The position numbers and the translations under genes are program-made. Below, in pieces: positions 59,690-64,000 of a DNA stretch of 64,000 nt; the stretch's first letter is position 1; the number at the start of each line of letters is the position of its first letter. The notes under the pieces are model-generated. The model had not been told where the DNA came from. It did not search any database and saw only the letters and a list, made by a program, of their open reading frames with translations. This DNA comes from Margaritifera margaritifera (Eukaryota > Mollusca > Bivalvia > Unionida > Margaritiferidae), in the NCBI GenBank assembly GCA_029931535.1, contig JAQPZY010001660.1, forward strand, positions 3,187,001-3,251,000, given 5' to 3'.

Positions 59690-60543
59690 TGTTACGACTC
59701 TAGGGGTAATGTAACAGAATAAAAGACACAAACAAGCTTTCAAGATTAAAATGCAAATCTTTAATTTCCTAAAATATTAAAAGAATTAAAATAGTTCAAC
59801 AAATAATCAATGTGAAAGAATTAAAATAACTTACAGTATAGAATATCCTAAAAAGTCCTAAAATGTTTTAAAGTTCTCTTCCTGATGTTAATCCGAGTAA
59901 TCCGGATGAAGTATTCTGAATGAAAATAACCTGCACTGTGTTGAAGTTGATAAGTTCTGATTAAATCCAAAATAATCCTTGCAAGTCTGGAATCTCACAA
60001 GTTTTAGAATAATGTCCGATAATTCCACGGAGCTGTATAGTAATTCAGATGAATTACTAATTAAATAAATATATTCCACACTGAACTGCAATAAATCTCA
60101 ATACGACCTCTCTTCATTCAAGCAACTGTAAAGAATCATTTATCACTGGATGAGTTGCTATATATACATTACAAATGCGCAGATATTGAATTGTAAAACC
60201 CTTTCTCCGTCTTTAATAATATGGTATTACAAAATAACACAACCCTCTAAGAACCAATCAGGAACTAGGTTACACATCATTTACCCAAAGGTCTAGCGTA
60301 CTAAAATCTTAAAGAGTAAACACAATGTTATTATAGTATGGAATGTGACCTTTCAATGTTGATTTCAAAAGTACAGAGCTAGGTCGACTTCATTTTCCCG
60401 CGCAATTGATCATGTGACCACTTATTGATCGAAAGGATGTCGTATATACTCATATGACAACCCCAGTTCAGACTAAAAACAGAGATCATTAATTAGTAAA
60501 TTAAATCATTAAAAAAAAGTAAAGGAGGCATGATTCCGTAACA
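59690..60543 (-). mobile_element. Solo LTR, copy 3 (gypsy-like family), minus strand
   Basis: An 854-bp element with palindromic termini TGTTACG and CGTAACA and an exact 4-bp duplication AAGC at 59686-59689 and 60544-60547. On the minus strand it has a TATA-like gtatatatagcaac and shares 'cctagttcctgattggtt' and 'aactgtaagttatttta' with the copy at 27258. Confidence 0.85.
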
Positions 60544-61319
60544 AAGCCTACCAATTAAAAGAAGAAAGCCTATCGAGTAACAAACAAACATCTTTACTGA
60601 GAAGACAGTCTTTGAAATTTACAGCACTATTGCTCACTGATAGATTAAGTTGCCCTTCTCTATTCCTGTTTAACTAGCTAACTGTGAGCAGTACAGCCTT
60701 CATGCAGTTGAACTGTAACAAGCTTTGTTGGTAACATCTCTACTGATTGTCTGAAAAAGAAACAATGTGTAAACTTGACCTAGTCATCCTTGATTTAAGT
60801 TTAGTTGGCGACACCTTTATTGATTTTCTGACAAAGAAACAATCTATAAACTTGATATAGTGACCTTTGAATTTTACTTCGTTAAGGTGTTTATTTGACA
60901 GTTTTATGGGTAAATAAATCAAAGACAATTTGATCTAATGATATTTTGGAATATCCTATGACCGATGTCGGGTTGCTCAGAGCATATGCTGGTCAAAACT
61001 TTTGAACTGCCGGGCATGTTCAGCAAATACATGGATTTAAGGAAGCCTGATATATACATAAATAAATACATACATAAATACATATGTATATACATACATA
61101 CATTTTTTAAATTTGAATATTACATCAGTTACAAAAAGTAGTAATAACATCTACCATAGTGGCATTTTAGAAATTTCAGTGTTAATATGATTGTAAAAAT
61201 AATGAAGTTTTGAACCAATGGTCATATTAAATAGACTTTTTAATTTGTGTTCTTTGAAAGAAGAATGCCTATATTAACATTTCCAACACAGTACATACAA
61301 AATGAAAAGCCAAACTTAA

Positions 61320-61655
61320 TGGGCATTTGTCTGAAAGAGGTCAATTAAAATGGGCATTTGTCCCGAAAGAGGTTAGTTTTAAATAGGCATTTGTCCCTAA
61401 AGAGGTCAGTTATAAATGGGCATTTGTCCCTAAAGAGGTCAGTTTTATATGGGGATTGATCCCTAAAGATGTCAGTTGAAAATGGGCATTTGTCCCTAAA
61501 GAGGTTAGTTTTAAATAGGCATTGGTCCCTAAAGAGGTCAGTTTTAAATGGGCATTGGTCCCTAAAGAGGTCAGTTTTTATATGGGCATTTGTCCCTAAA
61601 GAGGTCAGTTTTAAATGGGCATTTGTCCCTAAAGTGGTCAGTTTTAAACCCAAAA
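61320..61655. repeat. 33/34-bp minisatellite, about 10 copies
   Basis: Unit aaatgggcatttgtccctaa plus agaggtcagtttt, with variants (gttagttt, gattgatcc). It ends about 760 bp before the terminal exon. Confidence 0.93.
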
Positions 61656-62029
61656 ATTATATTTTGAAAAGACAAAATCATGTAAGAAATTTAAGGTGCA
61701 GTATGTACAGATTTTCTATATAGCCAAAAAAAAGCCAAATTGCAGCTCAAAATTGGAACCTGGTATCAAATAAGTCATTTTGTTTAACTTTCGAAATTTT
61801 GAGGAGGAATCCCAATTTTTAAACAGTACAGACCATAGAGCATATTGGAGTACCTCTGCAATCTTTGTTCCAAAAAATTATTATAAATAAAAACATTTAC
61901 GTTAACAATAAATTAGAGCGGTACTTGGTTGTGCTGTATATTTAAAGTTACTTTTCACCATAATTCAAAGTGTATCAAACCTATAATGTTTTATGGTTAT
62001 TTAGTAAACTTGACCACACTAGCTGTCTG

Positions 62030-62100
62030 TTACAATAGTTTAGTGGTTAGAGTCCATAGAAAGTGCTTCAGAGGTACTGGGTTAGAACCCATCAGATTTC
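62030..62100 (+). mobile_element. tRNA-like SINE head
   Basis: A box-like atagtttagtggttagagtc and B box gggttagaaccc about 40 bp apart, followed by a (tg)n run at 62109-62134. Confidence 0.5.
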
Positions 62101-62414
62101 TCTCTGTATGTGTGTATGTGTGTGTGTGTGTGTATAACCGACTGGTGATTCAAAATTCCTGAAAGCAGAGTTACAACTATCTGATACAGGTCGTGTTTAT
62201 GTAACCAGTCATGCAAAGACCAAGTTCATTTGGGACAAATTGTCATCAAATCCAGTCTTGTTCTTCAAGGGAAAATTAAACTTAAGAATTATTAAAATAT
62301 TTTGAGAAATTAAAAAGGGAAGTGAACATTTTAGTAATTATGTTTACCAAAAATGAGATGAAAATATGTTCCTCTTTTGACTACCCATGCTTTATATGTA
62401 CCATTTTTTTTCAG

Positions 62415-62596
62415 TGAGTGATCACCAGGAGGGTGATGCAGTGCTGTACTTCCCCACTGTAAACTGTGTGCAGGCTCTGGGTCAGCTGGCCTGTGGTGTG
62501 TGTGATAGATCAAGCTTTGCATGGCCCACTCCTGATAAATACTCTGGTTCCAAGCCCACCCATATTTCAGCAACCTGGACTACACTACCGAGTTGA
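62415..62596 (+). CDS. GTF3C1: GTF3C1-like terminal exon
   Basis: The last exon follows tttttttcag and supplies TG to complete the split Val codon. It encodes VSDHQEGDAVLYFPTVNC, 'VQALGQL' and a short divergent tail ending TTLPS, then TGA at 62594-62596. The sequence 'Y.PT.(D/N)C...LG.(V/L)' matches the short conserved motif that closes TFIIIC220 proteins. The roughly 35 residues after it are not recognisable and are probably lineage-specific. An AATAAA lies 92 nt past the stop. Confidence 0.75.
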
Positions 62597-62715
62597 AGAG
62601 TTAACATTGATTTTCCAAAAACAATGAATTAAAACTCCATCTGGACACATACAATATTTCTCAAGAAATGAGCCCTGGAAGGCACTTAATAAATTTTTAA
62701 AATATACTAAAATCT
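62597..62715 (+). terminator. 3' UTR and candidate polyadenylation signal
   Basis: AATAAA at 62688-62693 in ggcacttaataaatttt is the first canonical signal after the stop, so a short 3' UTR ending near 62.71 kb is plausible. A second AATAAA near 62945, in an AT-rich tract, could be used instead. Confidence 0.5.
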
Positions 62716-64000
62716 TTTTGAGTATGCACTTGTCATAGGAGATATTGCACTGTAAAAATACTAGCCATATGTTGACCAACATGGCTAGAACACTGTCACT
62801 TTATATATATATCAGGAGTAGAAAAATCCATTGTCTGGGAGCCCAGGACAACAAAAAATGAATCCCAGGCAGCCATTTTTTCGTAATGTGAAAGCCAAAA
62901 GAATTATTCAGAGATGATCATGTTAAAAATTATATTGGAATATATTTATATTGGAATAAATATATATATATTTATATCATTTTTTATTTTTTTTCCCCCA
63001 GTGACAAACATGATCATTAAATTGTGTCTCTTGGGTACCTACATCATGGTGCCTGAATTATCTCCATCTAATTCTGTATTTGAGTGCTGGATGATTGCTG
63101 TTGGTTAGAGGACACACTAATCCTCATGTGTCAGCTGCTTGTTATCCGATTAAGTATTCACATTATGCACTACCAGCCCCTCGGGGTGAACCCTTCAAGA
63201 AACAAGACTCTTAACTTTTCGTCTTTTGTCGACACACCAACATTGCCAGCGGTATCTTTCTTCTTTTGCTTGACACACTTAATGCCTATCATCTGGTATT
63301 ACTCTTCCTGATTAATCTGTTGTCATGGCTAAAGAAAACTCCTACGTGAATTGTTTACAGTTCCTGACAGATTAGGCATGGGATTAATAATAGCATCAGA
63401 TTAACAATAACCTGAATCATAATAATGTAAACTCAGATAAATATAAAACATCATACGTTTGTGGTCACGGGTGGCCAACTTGTAGGAAGCTGATGGACAA
63501 CAGACAGTGTCAAAAAAGGAAATTGTTTGATTATTTTTTATTGTCTGATCTTAAATAGAATAATTAAGTGTGTAAACTTATATGACACTTTTCCATTAGC
63601 AGGACTGATGGTGAGTTACAAGTATTGAGTGCAATTTGGACTAACTATATATACAACAAAAGTTGTTGAATAATTTTGATTATGGCAATCTTGGGGGCAA
63701 CTGAAGTAATGTACTGGGCAACCAGAAAAATCTGCTGGGCAACCAGATTTTGAAAGCGGTCTTAAAAAACAGGTAAACTACTACATGTCTCTTTTGTGCT
63801 GCTGTCAGCCCAACAAAGTTATAAAACAAAACTCAAAGAAAGGATTATTATGTCTATCACACAGAACAAAATGTTTTGACCTAATTCCAGGCTGGGGACA
63901 AAGAATGGAAACCATACATGGCAAAAATTCAACACCATCTACAAAATGTGCAAAATTATATTCCAGTAAAGTCATACATGGAGGAACTATAGGAAATAAA
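62716..64000. other. Downstream of GTF3C1; no gene recognised
   Basis: AT-rich sequence with a short inverted/direct duplication (ctgggcaaccagaaaa, ctgggcaaccagatt) near 63713-63750 and no open frame I can support on either strand. Confidence 0.5.

Larger units (their letters stand above)
53047..62414 (+). other. 9.4-kb intron between GTF3C1-like exons 5 and 6
   Basis: gt/ag borders. It holds (TATC)n, two SINEs, a ~280-bp dispersed repeat, ATT/ATC-rich simple sequence, hairpins near 57.0 and 57.6 kb, a hAT transposase relic, a solo LTR and a minisatellite. Nothing recognisable at 53440-54210, 54500-55600, 56040-56970, 57100-57585, 57650-58490, 60550-61310 and 61655-62025. A small ATT microsatellite is at about 55660-55738. 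Confidence 0.65.
23104..62693 (+). other. GTF3C1: 3' portion of the GTF3C1 (TFIIIC220-like) gene, six exons
   Basis: Six exons on the + strand with canonical acceptors and donors join in frame into 457 codons including the stop; the total of 1371 nt is an exact multiple of three, and all five junction phases agree (0, 1, 2, 0, 1). The product reads as a conserved segment, an acidic low-complexity linker, a basic/proline tract, a winged-helix-like segment and a short conserved tail. The last three exons resemble the C-terminus of GTF3C1, the largest TFIIIC subunit, which works in the nucleus at the B box of tRNA-type promoters. Animal family members are about 2000 residues, so roughly the last fifth is here. 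Introns are about 7.1, 0.8, 19.5, 1.4 and 9.4 kb. The identity comes from recognising the family by eye, without a database search; the exon structure is firmer than the name. Confidence 0.72.

Overview
The window looks like animal nuclear DNA: AT-rich, intron-dominated and crowded with transposons, minisatellites and microsatellites. There are no bacterial operons or Shine-Dalgarno sites. The repeats (tRNA-derived SINEs with a 'TTGGGCAAG' body motif, I-like and CR1/Jockey-like LINEs, TA-flanked MITEs, and a dispersed repeat with a 'gtccatc' head) suggest a lophotrochozoan, most likely a bivalve mollusc. That assignment is an inference.

I find one real protein-coding gene, on the + strand. 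Six exons (23104-23232, 30325-30388, 31152-31866, 51379-51571, 52959-53046, 62415-62596) have canonical ag/gt borders and compatible phases. They join into 1371 nt = 456 codons plus stop. The product resembles the C-terminal part of general transcription factor 3C subunit 1 (GTF3C1, TFIIIC220), the large TFIIIC subunit that recognises the B box of tRNA-type Pol III promoters. The gene enters from the left edge with its 5' exons outside the window or unrecognised, and ends near 62.7 kb. Its introns reach 19.5 kb, and almost everything else lies inside or beside them.

Layout: 0-3.5 kb, a partial double-hairpin MITE, a pogo-like MITE, a SINE and a LINE scrap. 3.5-9.3 kb, tandem monomers split by a small hAT MITE, then a decayed I-like LINE (endonuclease, RT, RNase H). 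9.4-17.9 kb, an 80-bp satellite, two double-hairpin MITEs, a solo LTR inside a minisatellite, 42-bp and 46-bp minisatellites, a pogo MITE and SINEs. 18-31 kb, dispersed repeats, 27-bp and 37-bp minisatellites, a second solo LTR and exons 1-2. 31-51 kb, the large acidic exon 3, then an intron with a 1.5-kb pogo/Tigger-like element, a 1.37-kb tandem duplication, a CR1/Jockey-like LINE on the minus strand, a 1.1-kb array of a 23-bp repeat, and a 1.8-kb inverted repeat carrying degraded ankyrin-like repeats. 51-64 kb, exons 4-6, a fold-back element, SINEs, a hAT transposase relic and a third solo LTR.

The observations most worth following are a MITE family built as two hairpins inside a larger palindrome (seven copies plus a scrap); a large inverted repeat whose arms encode opposed ~27-residue ankyrin-like repeats, one arm with its own minisatellite; three solo LTRs of one family, each with an exact 4-bp target duplication; and a LINE body bracketed by copies of its own 3' end containing a covarying stem-loop. 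I see no CRISPR array, no intact transposon gene and no clear viral gene.
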